A stretch of DNA of 40,879 nucleotides from Brevinema andersonii. GTDB taxonomy: Bacteria > Spirochaetota > DYKD01. The position numbers and the translations under genes are program-made. Position 1 is the first letter of the stretch, and each line of letters starts with the position of its first letter. Under the pieces are notes generated by a model, which saw only the letters and a program-made list of their open reading frames with translations, was not told where the DNA came from and ran no database searches. Positions 24,015 through 32,861 of this stretch are shown here, piece after piece. The stretch lies in assembly GCA_020722765.1 (NCBI GenBank), contig DYKD01000024.1:1-40879 (forward strand), given 5' to 3'.

Positions 24015-25277
24015 ATGAAAAAAACCGTCTCAATAATCATAATCAGCATGATGACTTTTCTTTTCCTGTTTTCATCCTGTTCAACCCCCTTATTCAAGAA
24101 CAATACGACCATAAAATTAATGGTCAACTCCACACAAGCACAGCTGAAGATGTACAAAGAAATAACAAGCGCCTTTGAAACAAAGTATCCTGAATACAAG
24201 GTCATGCTCTTATCCACAGACCCAGACATGTATGAACAACGACTTCTTGGTTCTTTTAAGGCTCATACTGAACCAGACCTGTTCCAAACCTTTGATTATT
24301 TTAGCAATGTTTCCCAAAATATCCTGATAGATCTATTGCCTGTGATTTCCGACGATCCGGATTTCCAATGGGATGCTCTGATGCCAGGAATCCGCGATTT
24401 GGTTGATATTGACGGTTCTGTTTATGGCCTTCCAATCAATCTCGATACAAAAGTGATCTATGTCAACCTGGAAAAGTTCAAAAAGATAAAAATGAAACTC
24501 CCTTACGAAGGATGGGACATGCAGCAGTTCATCAAAGCAGTGAGGCTCATGACCAAACAGAATATGAACGATCCAGATCAGTCAGAATTCGGATATATCT
24601 TTGAACCAAGACTCGATGGTCTTCTTCCTTTTATCTGGAATTCTGGAGCAGATGTATTAGACAGGTCAAAATCCATTGTCTTCAATGTTCCGGAAATTCG
24701 TGAGTCCATCAGGGTTCTTGTAAACATGGTCATTCTGGACAGGACAATCCCTGATCCAGATTCAATCGCCAAGAACGGTGTTCTCCCACAGTTCCTTTCA
24801 GGGAAAATCGGTCTCATGTATGGTGATAGAAAAATCATACCTCAACTGATACAAGAAGCAAAATTCGAATGGGATGTATTGCCAATTCCAGGGAATCAAA
24901 CATTGACTTCCCTTATGGACGGAAAAATATTCAGTATTCCAGTCAAATCAAGAAACAGACAAGGCGCCTGGAAACTTCTGAAATTCCTCGTTCTTGAAGA
25001 AGGAGCCTCCCTCCAGGCAAATTATTTTGATTCCATTCCTGTAAAACGGGATATCGCTTATTCCTCTCTTTTCATCAACAGTGGAGAAACCATAAACAAC
25101 AACGTATTCCTGCGTTCCCTTGAAAACAGCAGAGTCCACCCTTTAAAAAAGATAGAAAAAGGCGAAGAACTTGAATCTATGCTGAATGAAAATATCCTGC
25201 AGATGTTCAACGGCAAACTCGATATTGATGAAGGATGTAAAACAATCGACACAGAGGCTAAAACGATCCAAAACTAA
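24015..25277 (+). CDS. Extracellular solute-binding lipoprotein, family 1
   Basis: A lipoprotein signal peptide ends LFSSC (lipidated Cys22). The mature part fits ABC-importer binding proteins for sugars and oligosaccharides: ITSAFETKYPEYKV near the start, VYGLPINLDTKVIYVNLEKF in the middle, and the hinge/C-lobe pattern GKIGLMYGDRKII and RQGAWKLLKFLV. It is 420 aa. It has its own strong promoter, but no permease or ATPase genes adjoin it, so it is an orphan whose transporter must lie elsewhere. It converges with the feo operon with only a 19-bp gap and no clear terminator hairpin. Confidence 0.88.
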   Translation: MKKTVSIIIISMMTFLFLFSSCSTPLFKNNTTIKLMVNSTQAQLKMYKEITSAFETKYPEYKVMLLSTDPDMYEQRLLGSFKAHTEPDLFQTFDYFSNVSQNILIDLLPVISDDPDFQWDALMPGIRDLVDIDGSVYGLPINLDTKVIYVNLEKFKKIKMKLPYEGWDMQQFIKAVRLMTKQNMNDPDQSEFGYIFEPRLDGLLPFIWNSGADVLDRSKSIVFNVPEIRESIRVLVNMVILDRTIPDPDSIAKNGVLPQFLSGKIGLMYGDRKIIPQLIQEAKFEWDVLPIPGNQTLTSLMDGKIFSIPVKSRNRQGAWKLLKFLVLEEGASLQANYFDSIPVKRDIAYSSLFINSGETINNNVFLRSLENSRVHPLKKIEKGEELESMLNENILQMFNGKLDIDEGCKTIDTEAKTIQN

Positions 25278-25296
25278 TAATCTTTTATACTGTTGC

Positions 25297-25518
25297 TTAT
25301 CCGTCACTGTCCTTGTTTTTCAATGATTCACAATCAGATGCTTTCTCAATAGGACATGTCTTCTTTCCGCATGCATTGCATGTTGATCCGTAAACCTTGG
25401 AACCCTCTGCCACACAAGCTGCTTTTCTAGATGAAAGCTCTTTTTTTATATAAATAACAAGATAAACCAATGCCGCCAAAACAAGAATTACGACCAGGAT
25501 GATATCCCACAATCTCAT
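25297..25518 (-). CDS. FeoB-associated Cys-rich membrane protein
   Basis: The 73-aa protein has one membrane segment (residues 3-23), a basic stretch, and a C-terminal Cys-rich part with C..CGKKTCPIEKASDC spacing, typical of the small proteins that follow feoB. The family is thought to help ferrous iron transport, but its mechanism is unknown. The ATG at 25518 overlaps the feoB stop as ATGA; the longer in-frame ORF to 25572 lies inside feoB and is rejected. It is last in the fur-feo operon. Confidence 0.85.
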   Translation of the reverse strand: MRLWDIILVVILVLAALVYLVIYIKKELSSRKAACVAEGSKVYGSTCNACGKKTCPIEKASDCESLKNKDSDG

Positions 25519-27572
25519 ATACCTACCCCCCAAAAAAGACCTGCCCGATAAACGACAAAACTGATGATCCAAGCCAGTCCCGTGCTATAAAAAATACTGA
25601 AAAAAACCCATTTATATGATCCCAATTCCTGTTTGACGACTGCCAAAGTTGACAGGCAAGGAACATATATAAGTACAAACAGCATGATGCAGAACGCAAC
25701 CAAAGGATTCAACGTAGTATCTTTTTTCAGCTCTGTGCGCAATGATTCAACGTCATCTCCTTCAACCTTATATATTGTAGCCAAGGTTGAAACAACAGTC
25801 TCTTTTGCAGCCAGTCCTGAAATAAAGGCAATACCAATTTTCCAGTTGAATCCCAAAGGTTCAAGAACAGGCTCAATGGCTTTTCCAAGTTTTCCTGCAA
25901 AGCTATATTCAATAGCAGGGGAGTTCCCATGTTCTATATTTTGAGGTTTGGGAAAATTCGTCAGAAACCAGATCACTATGGAAGCGGCCAATATGATGGT
26001 TCCTGCTTTCTTCAGATATAGCAAGGTCTTTTCCCAAATATGCCGAAGGATCCCTCTTGCAGTAGGCATCCTATAAGGGGGTAATTCCATGACAAAAGGA
26101 CTGGATTCACCTCTGAAAAGTATTTTCCTGAAAAGAAAAGCCATTCCGATTGCCAATAAAATCCCTGTCATGTAAATGACAAATAAAATGTTTCCTGCTG
26201 AATTCCGAGAAAAAAAAACACTGATCAACAAGGTGTAGATAGGAAGTTTTGCGCCACAACTCATCAACGGAATAATGAGCACTGTTGTAATCCTGTCCTT
26301 GTCACTGCGCAAGGTTCGTGCGCCCATGATAGCGGGAACTGAACATCCAAAACCGATCATCAGGGGTATAAATGATTGTCCATGCAATCCTATCTTGTGC
26401 ATGATCTTATCCATGATAAAAGCGGCTCTTGCCATATAACCAGAATCTTCTAAAAATGAAATTCCCAAGAAGAGCAGGACTATATTCGGAATGAATACAA
26501 GCATGCCTCCTACACCACCAATGATTCCATCAACCAATAATGACCTGAAAAGCGATTCAGGAAGAAACATCATAAAACCGTTACTCATCCAACTGAACAG
26601 GCTTTCAAGCCATGTCATTGGCGCTGAGCTTAAAGTAAAAGTCAACTGAAAAACGGCCCAGATAATGAACAAGAAAATCGGTAAAGCCATCCACCTATTC
26701 AAAAGAAAAGAGTCTATCTTGTCTGTTGATGTCAAATCCTTATTATTCTTTCCATTGCGCACAGTCTCATGAACAGCTCCATGTATATAGGCATATCGCT
26801 GTTCTGAGATAATCGTATCAGAAGGCTCTTTAAAATGTTTTTCAAGCGAGATGATGCTTTTGCCCACCTGGCTGATCACTTCTCTTTCCTGTTGTGACCC
26901 CTGGATATGTTTGCAAGCAAGATCGTCTTTCTCTAATAATTTTATGGAGAGCCATCTTGTATTCACTTGTGAGGACAGGATTCCATCCCCTTTTATCATT
27001 TTCTCTATGACCAAAAGCTCAGCCTCTGTTTCACGGCCATAATTGATACGTATGGTTTCCTGTCTCTTTTCCACAACTGTATGTATGGCCAGACTTAACA
27101 AGGCCTTTAGACCTTTCCCTTTGGTACCGACAGTCTTGATCATGGGAATTCCGAGAATCTCGCCAAGGCGCTTGTCATCAATGAATATCCCTTTTCTTTC
27201 CGCTTCATCGGTCATGTTCAATGCGCCTACAATGGGAACGCCCAGCTCCTGGAACTGAAGACAAAGATAAAGATGCCTCTCTATACTCGAAGAATCCATG
27301 ACATCGATAATCACATCCGGCTTCTCATTGATTATAAAATCCCGAGTGACCATCTCTTCTAAGGAATAGGCATTCAAACTGTATGTCCCTGGAAGATCAA
27401 TGATATGAAGGAGATAATCTTCACATGTTGTGAGGCATTCCCTCTTTTCAACTGTGACCCCTGGATAATTTCCGACATGCTGGTTTGAGCCTGTCAAAGC
27501 ATTGAATATAGTCGTTTTTCCAGCATTAGGGTTTCCTGCCAAGGCTATAACTATTTTCCGTTTTTGAGTCAT
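25515..27572 (-). CDS. feoB: Ferrous iron transporter FeoB
   Basis: FeoB moves Fe2+ across the inner membrane under control of a G domain. Residues 1-165 are the G-protein part: GNPNAGKTT (13-21), VTVEKRE, DLPGTYSL and NMTDEAERKG. A helical spacer follows, then about 8-10 membrane segments from residue 290 with the two Gate motifs around GFGCSVPAIMGARTL and AAKETVVSTLA. At 685 aa it is complete. The ATG overlaps the feoA stop by 4 bp and its own stop overlaps the next gene, so the whole operon is translationally coupled. Confidence 0.97.
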   Translation of the reverse strand: MTQKRKIVIALAGNPNAGKTTIFNALTGSNQHVGNYPGVTVEKRECLTTCEDYLLHIIDLPGTYSLNAYSLEEMVTRDFIINEKPDVIIDVMDSSSIERHLYLCLQFQELGVPIVGALNMTDEAERKGIFIDDKRLGEILGIPMIKTVGTKGKGLKALLSLAIHTVVEKRQETIRINYGRETEAELLVIEKMIKGDGILSSQVNTRWLSIKLLEKDDLACKHIQGSQQEREVISQVGKSIISLEKHFKEPSDTIISEQRYAYIHGAVHETVRNGKNNKDLTSTDKIDSFLLNRWMALPIFLFIIWAVFQLTFTLSSAPMTWLESLFSWMSNGFMMFLPESLFRSLLVDGIIGGVGGMLVFIPNIVLLFLGISFLEDSGYMARAAFIMDKIMHKIGLHGQSFIPLMIGFGCSVPAIMGARTLRSDKDRITTVLIIPLMSCGAKLPIYTLLISVFFSRNSAGNILFVIYMTGILLAIGMAFLFRKILFRGESSPFVMELPPYRMPTARGILRHIWEKTLLYLKKAGTIILAASIVIWFLTNFPKPQNIEHGNSPAIEYSFAGKLGKAIEPVLEPLGFNWKIGIAFISGLAAKETVVSTLATIYKVEGDDVESLRTELKKDTTLNPLVAFCIMLFVLIYVPCLSTLAVVKQELGSYKWVFFSIFYSTGLAWIISFVVYRAGLFWGVGI

Positions 27573-27817
27573 GGCTTTTCCTCAACAGTCCGTTCAACCT
27601 GGATTTCCCTCGCTTCCGCTTTTCTAAGAGAAACGTCATAACCCAGCAAGCGAATCTGTATAGGATCTCCTAACGGCGCCTTTCTGAGAACAGAACCTCT
27701 GACTCCCTTATGAAACCCCATCTCAATAAGACGTTTGCGTAATTCATTTTGTTGAGTATTGATTTTTACAATATCGAACAGATCCTTATCATCCAGCATG
27801 TCTAATGTTATTTTCAC
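27569..27817 (-). CDS. feoA: Ferrous iron transport protein FeoA
   Basis: FeoA is a small SH3-like cytosolic partner of FeoB. The 82-aa frame has RKRLIEMGFHKGVRGSVLRK, APLGDPIQIRLLGYDVSLRK, which is the whole family signature. The start is GTG at 27815-27817, overlapping the fur stop as GTGA, with GAGG 5 nt upstream. Confidence 0.93.
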   Translation of the reverse strand: MKITLDMLDDKDLFDIVKINTQQNELRKRLIEMGFHKGVRGSVLRKAPLGDPIQIRLLGYDVSLRKAEAREIQVERTVEEKP

Positions 27818-28269
27818 TTTTTCCTCTTTGTTGCATCATGTTGGCAGTCTTTACATATACCGAATATTTCCAGCCTGTGGCTCTGAGGTGAAAAACCGAA
27901 TTTTCTGCAAAGCCGTTCCTGTAATTTTTCAATTTCAAGATCTGATGATTCTATCACCTTTCCACATTTTGTACATAAAAGATGATCATGGTGTGCATGC
28001 CCTATCTTCGGCTCATATCTTCTAATCCTTCCATCCAGTTCAACAGGCTGTGCAATGTCACATTCACAAAGCAGTTTTAAAGTCCTGAACACTGTCGTAT
28101 GCCCGATGGTCGGGTCTGTTTTCCTTACGATTGGAAAAAGTTCATCGATACTCACATGAGAATTGACTGACAGAAACGCATCCAAAATAGTCTTCCTCTG
28201 CTGGGTGACAAGAAGATTCTTATCCATAAGATGCTTCTTAAAGACATTCCATGGATCAACATCAGCCAT
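27814..28269 (-). CDS. fur: Fur-family metal-responsive regulator
   Basis: The N-terminal 85 residues form the winged helix (VTQQRKTILDAFLSVNSHVS, TVFRTLKLL). The C-terminal dimerisation domain has HAHHDHLLCTKCGKV and a second Cys pair in GICKDCQHD, a structural zinc site of the Fur superfamily. At 151 aa it is a normal length. It is the first gene of fur-feoA-feoB-Cys-rich protein, so it most likely senses Fe2+ and represses its own operon through the large palindrome over its promoter. Fur rather than Zur, Mur or PerR is inferred from the feo context. The ATG has GGAGGAG 3-6 nt upstream. Confidence 0.93.
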   Translation of the reverse strand: MADVDPWNVFKKHLMDKNLLVTQQRKTILDAFLSVNSHVSIDELFPIVRKTDPTIGHTTVFRTLKLLCECDIAQPVELDGRIRRYEPKIGHAHHDHLLCTKCGKVIESSDLEIEKLQERLCRKFGFSPQSHRLEIFGICKDCQHDATKRKK

Positions 28270-28288
28270 GTCTCCTCCATATAAAACA

Positions 28289-28325
28289 GCTTATATTGAA
28301 ATTGAAATTCAATTTCAATATAAGC
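28289..28325. promoter_or_regulatory. 37-bp perfect palindrome, probable Fur operator
   Basis: Arms of 18 bp match perfectly around one central base. It contains repeated GAAATT half-sites facing their inverse AATTTC, resembling overlapping Fur boxes. It covers the -10 box (28317-28322) and the predicted start of the fur-feo promoter. Confidence 0.8.
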
Positions 28326-28345
28326 ATATCTTCAAAGATAGTCAA
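28317..28345 (-). promoter_or_regulatory. Promoter of the fur-feo operon
   Basis: On the minus strand TTGACT (28340-28345), 17 bp, TATATT (28317-28322). The -10 box is inside the palindromic operator. Confidence 0.88.
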
Positions 28346-28421
28346 AATTTTTACAAGGCTACACACAACTGCTACTACTGGGAAATATGACAATGCTGGT
28401 AAGAATTTTTACTATAATGGA

Positions 28422-29381
28422 TTAATTTTCACTAAAAAAGCTGAAGACTTTTTCATTCCATCCTGGCAACCCTTCATGGCCGAAATCCGGATAAAGAACC
28501 ATCTCTTTCTTGGATGTAATCCTGTTATAGCATGCAAACTGGGTTGATGGTGGACAGATTGTATCCCGCAAGCCTGTTGCCATCAAAATTTGGGCTTTGA
28601 TGCGTTTCGCGAGATGCTGAATATCAATATACCCAAGCTTTGTAAAAAATCCGTCTATACGGGCATGAGTCGGATCAAAAGTCTTCAGGTAATAACGGAT
28701 ATCCTCAAAAGCCGCTATATCAAGATCCATTTCCCAGACACGCTTGTAATCTGAAAGGAAGGGATACATAGGAGCAGCTTTGGAAATACGTGGTTCAAGA
28801 GCAGCACAAGCGATGGTCAAAGCGCCTCCCTGTGATCCACCAAAAGCATTTACCCTGACCTTGTCAACTTCAGGCATGTCCATCACAATTCCTGCCAACT
28901 GGGCGCAGTCAAGAAACATATTCCGGTAATACAGCTTGTCAGGATGGTCATCTATACCACGGACAATATGGCCACGTTGGGTCATTCCTTTTACAGGAAC
29001 AACATCTTCAGAGAATCCACCCTGCCCCCTGCAATCCAATGATGCAATGACAAATTTTTCAGCCACCCAGGGAACCATTTCTATCCAGTCCATAGAATAA
29101 CCAGTATACCCATGGAAATGAACGACTGCAGGAAGATCTTTCTTCAAACCGACAGGCTTAGCAAACTTCGCATGGATCCGCGAACCACCTGTTCCTGTAA
29201 AATAAAGATCATACGCCTCCATGGTTTTGAAAGGAGTTTGAGCAGGTCTGAGCTCTATTTTTGCATCAGTCGCTTTCATTTCATTCAAAGCCTTCTCCCA
29301 ATACTGATCATGGTCAGAAGGACAAGGGTTGATTCCCCTATAATTTTTCAACTGCTCAAGAGGCATATCAACGACAGGCAT
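28422..29381 (-). CDS. Acetylesterase of the CE7 / acetyl xylan esterase type
   Basis: This alpha/beta-hydrolase removes acetyl groups from sugars, xylo-oligosaccharides or cephalosporin C. The 319-aa sequence has the CE7 features: the start DMPLEQLKNYRGINPCPSD, FHGYTG, the RGQGG oxyanion-type motif, the nucleophile in GGSQGG, the Asp in GLRDTICPP and the His in DFGHEGLPG. No signal peptide is present, so it works on imported acetylated sugars. The ATG has AAGGAG 8 nt upstream and lies 4 bp after queH in the tsaD-pgm-queH unit. Confidence 0.9.
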   Translation of the reverse strand: MPVVDMPLEQLKNYRGINPCPSDHDQYWEKALNEMKATDAKIELRPAQTPFKTMEAYDLYFTGTGGSRIHAKFAKPVGLKKDLPAVVHFHGYTGYSMDWIEMVPWVAEKFVIASLDCRGQGGFSEDVVPVKGMTQRGHIVRGIDDHPDKLYYRNMFLDCAQLAGIVMDMPEVDKVRVNAFGGSQGGALTIACAALEPRISKAAPMYPFLSDYKRVWEMDLDIAAFEDIRYYLKTFDPTHARIDGFFTKLGYIDIQHLAKRIKAQILMATGLRDTICPPSTQFACYNRITSKKEMVLYPDFGHEGLPGWNEKVFSFFSEN

Positions 29382-29385
29382 TTGG

Positions 29386-29964
29386 TTACTCCTTATGAAC
29401 TGGTTTTTTATTTTGTCTCATCTGAAAAGCTTCGTCTACAGAAAAAACACATCCGCAATATTTCTGTCTATAAAGGTTCATCTCTTTTGAGAGAAGGATC
29501 CCCTCATTCCATCCAAGCCTAAGATCCTTATACAGGAATCTTACACCATACTTCTCCTGCATTTCAAATCCTATGTTCTTGATGACATCATGGAACTGAT
29601 ACCTGCTGTAAAGCAAGGTGGTACTGAAGGCAGGAATACCTTCTTTTTTGGCACGCTCGACTGTCTTTTCCAATCTAATCCTATAGCATAATGCACAACG
29701 CTCGATTTTTTTCTTTGAAAGAATCCCCAAACGGACATCTTCCAACCATTTTGGAAGATCGTACTCATCATCTTCAAGCAGTTCCATATTGACCATTGAT
29801 GCAAACTGCCTTGCCGTTCTCAGCCTTTGCACATTCTCTTCTTTAAGATGGATGTTTGGATTATACCAATAACCTGCCATCGAAAGTCCATCCTCTTTAT
29901 ATGTCTTGACAGAATAGGTGGCACAAGGACCGCAACAGATATGAAGCAAGAGATCCTGTTTCAT
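29386..29964 (-). CDS. queH: Epoxyqueuosine reductase QueH
   Basis: QueH converts epoxyqueuosine to queuosine in tRNA, the last step of queuosine synthesis, and replaces QueG in many anaerobes. The 192-aa protein shows the DUF208 pattern: LLLHICCGPCATYS (Cys10, 11, 14), GYWYNPNIHL, CALCYRIRLEKT, STTLLYSRYQ and QKYCGCVFS. These cysteines bind a [4Fe-4S] cluster and an adjacent metal in the family. It begins 1 bp after the pgm stop. Confidence 0.93.
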   Translation of the reverse strand: MKQDLLLHICCGPCATYSVKTYKEDGLSMAGYWYNPNIHLKEENVQRLRTARQFASMVNMELLEDDEYDLPKWLEDVRLGILSKKKIERCALCYRIRLEKTVERAKKEGIPAFSTTLLYSRYQFHDVIKNIGFEMQEKYGVRFLYKDLRLGWNEGILLSKEMNLYRQKYCGCVFSVDEAFQMRQNKKPVHKE

Positions 29965-29965
29965 C

Positions 29966-31762
29966 TTATCTGTTTACGATTTTCATGACAGAGTCTGTGA
30001 AGAGCTGTTCAAGTTTTGCCAGATACGCTGTCGTCTCTTTTTTCAAGGCAACAATGTCATTGTTCCTGTTTTCCCTTCGGATGGAGAAATAATACTTGAT
30101 TTTCGGTTCTGTTCCGGAAGGTCTGATGGATACTTTCAAGTCACCTTCAAAATACATCTGGAGGGCATCTGTCTTAGGGAGCTGATAAGGAAAAGCGATC
30201 TCTTTCCTCGCACCGGTAAATTCCCATGCTTTCTGCGTCTTGAAATTCAGGATGCGGAGAACCTTGTTTCCATCCAATTCTGTGGGAGGGTTCTCTTCCA
30301 GCACATGCATGATCTTCTGTATTGTCTCCATCCCTTCCTTTCCTTTAAAAGTAAGGGACTTCAACTTTTCTGAATAGAAACCGAATTTAGCATAAACCTC
30401 ATCAAGCAGATCCAGAAGCGTCATACCACGTGTCTTTGCCCAAGCAGCCACTTCTGCTGTAAGACTGGCTGCTATGACAGCATCCTTGTCCTTGACAAAA
30501 TCTCCTGCAAGAAAACCATAGCTTTCTTCAAAACCGAAAACAAACTTATCCTTAGGCTTCTCGTTTATGACAGCTGCAATATATTTGAATCCTGTAAGAC
30601 ATTCAAAAAGAGAGACCCCGAAATGATCTGTTATGTTTTTCACAAGATCTGTCGTGACAATCGTCTTAACAACGTAAGAACGATTTGTAAGCAAACCCTT
30701 TTCCTTCATTTTCAGAAGGGAGTAGTAAGTTAGCATGGAACCAAGCTGGTTCCCGTTCAGCAGGACAAATTCACCTGTCTTGGGATCCGCAACAGCAATT
30801 CCAAGCCTGTCACTATCAGGATCAGTAGCCAGAACAACGTCTGCTCTCTTTTTTTTACCTAATTTTATAGCCAAAGTGAGAGCCTCACTCTCCTCAGGAT
30901 TTGGAGATACAACTGTAGGAAACCGTCCATCCGCAATCATCTGCTGTGGAACTGGATTGATATTTTTGAAACCTAAAGCTTTCAAGGCTGCAGGAACCAT
31001 TTTTACACCTGCACCATGTAAAGGCGTATATACGATTTTCAAGGAAGATGCTGATTTCTTTATGGATTCCGGGTCTAAAGACAAACCTTTCACTTTTTGT
31101 ATATATTCCTTATCAATATCTTTTCCTATGACAACATATAATCCTTTTTTGATAGCTTCTTTCTTGTCAATTCTTTTTACTTCATTAAATCCTTTTATTT
31201 TCTGGACTTCTGCAATGATCGCTTTGTCATGAGGAGGAGTCACTTGCCCGCCGTGCGCCCAAAAAGCCTTAAACCCATTATATTCCTTTGGATTATGGCT
31301 TGCTGTAATATTAATCCCTGCCAAAGCTCCCAGTCTCAAGACAGCAAAAGACATTTCAGGTGTAGGCCTGAGGCTATCAAAAATAAAAACCTTTATACCA
31401 TTGGCAGCCATGACAAGAGCAGCTTCCTCTGCAAACAGTTTGGAATTGATCCTTGAATCATACGCTATAGCCACAGTCTTATTTTCAACAGGCTGGCTTT
31501 TCATATAGTTCGCCATGCCCTGCGTTGCCATCATGACGACATACTTATTCATCCTGTTCGTACCTGCTTCCATGATTCCACGAAGACCACCTGTACCGAA
31601 TTCCAGATCCCTGTAAAACCTGTCTGTAAGGGCTTTTGTATCGTTAGCATCAATCAGTTTTTGAAGTTCCTTTCTTGTAAGATCGTCAAAATCCGGTCCC
31701 ATCCATGTCTTGATGCGTTCTTTTACAGCAGCATCAAGTTCCATCTTATCCAAATCCATCAT
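29966..31762 (-). CDS. pgcA: Phosphoglucomutase / phosphomannomutase (PgcA type)
   Basis: This 598-aa alpha-D-phosphohexomutase interconverts hexose-1- and 6-phosphates, linking glycolysis to polysaccharide and nucleotide-sugar synthesis. FGTGGLRGIMEAGTNRMN is the family opening, the phosphoserine is Ser155 in TASHNPKEYNG, the metal loop is DPDSDRLG, the sugar loop FEESYGFLAG and the phosphate loop RPSGTEPKIK. It matches the long PgcA/PGM2-like group. The start overlaps the tsaD stop (ATGA); a second ATG directly follows. The gene name is an inference from subgroup features. Confidence 0.92.
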   Translation of the reverse strand: MMDLDKMELDAAVKERIKTWMGPDFDDLTRKELQKLIDANDTKALTDRFYRDLEFGTGGLRGIMEAGTNRMNKYVVMMATQGMANYMKSQPVENKTVAIAYDSRINSKLFAEEAALVMAANGIKVFIFDSLRPTPEMSFAVLRLGALAGINITASHNPKEYNGFKAFWAHGGQVTPPHDKAIIAEVQKIKGFNEVKRIDKKEAIKKGLYVVIGKDIDKEYIQKVKGLSLDPESIKKSASSLKIVYTPLHGAGVKMVPAALKALGFKNINPVPQQMIADGRFPTVVSPNPEESEALTLAIKLGKKKRADVVLATDPDSDRLGIAVADPKTGEFVLLNGNQLGSMLTYYSLLKMKEKGLLTNRSYVVKTIVTTDLVKNITDHFGVSLFECLTGFKYIAAVINEKPKDKFVFGFEESYGFLAGDFVKDKDAVIAASLTAEVAAWAKTRGMTLLDLLDEVYAKFGFYSEKLKSLTFKGKEGMETIQKIMHVLEENPPTELDGNKVLRILNFKTQKAWEFTGARKEIAFPYQLPKTDALQMYFEGDLKVSIRPSGTEPKIKYYFSIRRENRNNDIVALKKETTAYLAKLEQLFTDSVMKIVNR

Positions 31763-32772
31763 GAGAGAACTCCTTCAGCGAATTTCATGTCATTCTTAGG
31801 ATATATATTCATCCCTAAATTGTCAAATTTTTTCTTAAGAGCAAGGTGATAAGCCAGTCCTGCGACCATGGCCGCATTGTCTGTGGAATGGGAAAACTCA
31901 GGCAAAAACAGATCGATCTGCTTGTTCTGGGAAAATTTCATCCTCAGGTATTGATTCGCAGAAACACCGCCAGCAACCACAACCCTGTTGATGTCCGTCG
32001 CTTCACAAAGCTTCAAGGTTTTCTTGTAGAGTATGTCAATGGCGGCTTTCCTGAAAGAAGCACAGATGTCCTGGACTTTTATTCCTGTATTGTGCCTTAC
32101 AAAATAAAGGACAGAAGTCTTTAGACCTGAATAACTGAAGTTGTAATTGTTCTTTTTTTTGTCATACATATATGCTGTTGGAAAAGCGATGGCTTCAGGA
32201 TTGCCCGTTTCAGCAAGCTTGTCTATGACAGGACCACCTGGATATTCCAGACCCAATATTTTTGCGGCTTTATCGAAAGCCTCTCCTACGGCATCATCAA
32301 TGGTTGTTCCCATGACAGTGACATCATCCCAAGAATCAACACGCAGAAGCAGGGTGTGACCGCCAGATACGACCAAGCCTATGAACGGAAAAGAGGGAGT
32401 GCGACCCGAAAAGCAGACTGAATAGAGATGCCCCATCACATGGTTAATACCGATCAAAGGCTTCCTGCAAGCAAGAGAAAAACTTTTTGCAGTGGCAGTA
32501 CCGATCATAAGGGCTCCTGCAAGACCAGGCCGATTAGTGACAGCAAACAAATCCATGTCTTTTAACGTGTAACCAGCAATGTTTAAAGCCTCATCCACCA
32601 GGAGGTTCATCTTTTCCAGATGTGCCCTTGATGCGATTTCAGGTACAACGCCGAAATATTCCTTATGTAGTGGAATTTGTGAATAAAGGGGAGAAGCAAG
32701 AATATGAATTCCATCTTTGACAATGGCTACAGAAGTCTCATCACAGGATGTTTCAATTCCTAAAACAATCAT
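31759..32772 (-). CDS. tsaD: tRNA N6-adenosine threonylcarbamoyltransferase TsaD
   Basis: TsaD transfers threonylcarbamoyl to A37 of ANN-reading tRNAs. The 337-aa protein has the ASKHA fold signatures IETSCDETSVAIV at the start, the metal pair in GINHVMGHLYS, VSGGHTLL, DDAVGEAFDKAAKILGL and VAGGVSANQYLR. The message begins close after the flaA terminator. No strong ribosome-binding site is visible before the ATG. A weak promoter-like arrangement (TTTATA, 16 bp, TATAGT, minus strand near 32780-32807) would start transcription almost at the ATG. Confidence 0.96.
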   Translation of the reverse strand: MIVLGIETSCDETSVAIVKDGIHILASPLYSQIPLHKEYFGVVPEIASRAHLEKMNLLVDEALNIAGYTLKDMDLFAVTNRPGLAGALMIGTATAKSFSLACRKPLIGINHVMGHLYSVCFSGRTPSFPFIGLVVSGGHTLLLRVDSWDDVTVMGTTIDDAVGEAFDKAAKILGLEYPGGPVIDKLAETGNPEAIAFPTAYMYDKKKNNYNFSYSGLKTSVLYFVRHNTGIKVQDICASFRKAAIDILYKKTLKLCEATDINRVVVAGGVSANQYLRMKFSQNKQIDLFLPEFSHSTDNAAMVAGLAYHLALKKKFDNLGMNIYPKNDMKFAEGVLS

Positions 32773-32784
32773 TTTACCGTCACT

Positions 32785-32827
32785 ATAAAAAAAAACAGCC
32801 GGTTATAAACCTTATACCCGGCTGTTT
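32785..32827 (-). terminator. Intrinsic terminator of flaA
   Basis: AACAGCCGG (32794-32802) and CCGGCTGTT (32818-32826) form a 9-bp GC-rich stem with a 15-nt loop, followed on the minus strand by a T run. It lies 13 nt upstream of the tsaD start codon. Confidence 0.9.
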
Positions 32828-32861
32828 CTATAATTATGCTATCTGCTTCAAATTTAAAGGA

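Noticed and set aside
30735-31232. 165-codon plus-strand open frame opposite pgcA
   Set aside because: It is a shadow of codon bias in the real gene on the minus strand, with low-complexity Ser/Phe-rich text.
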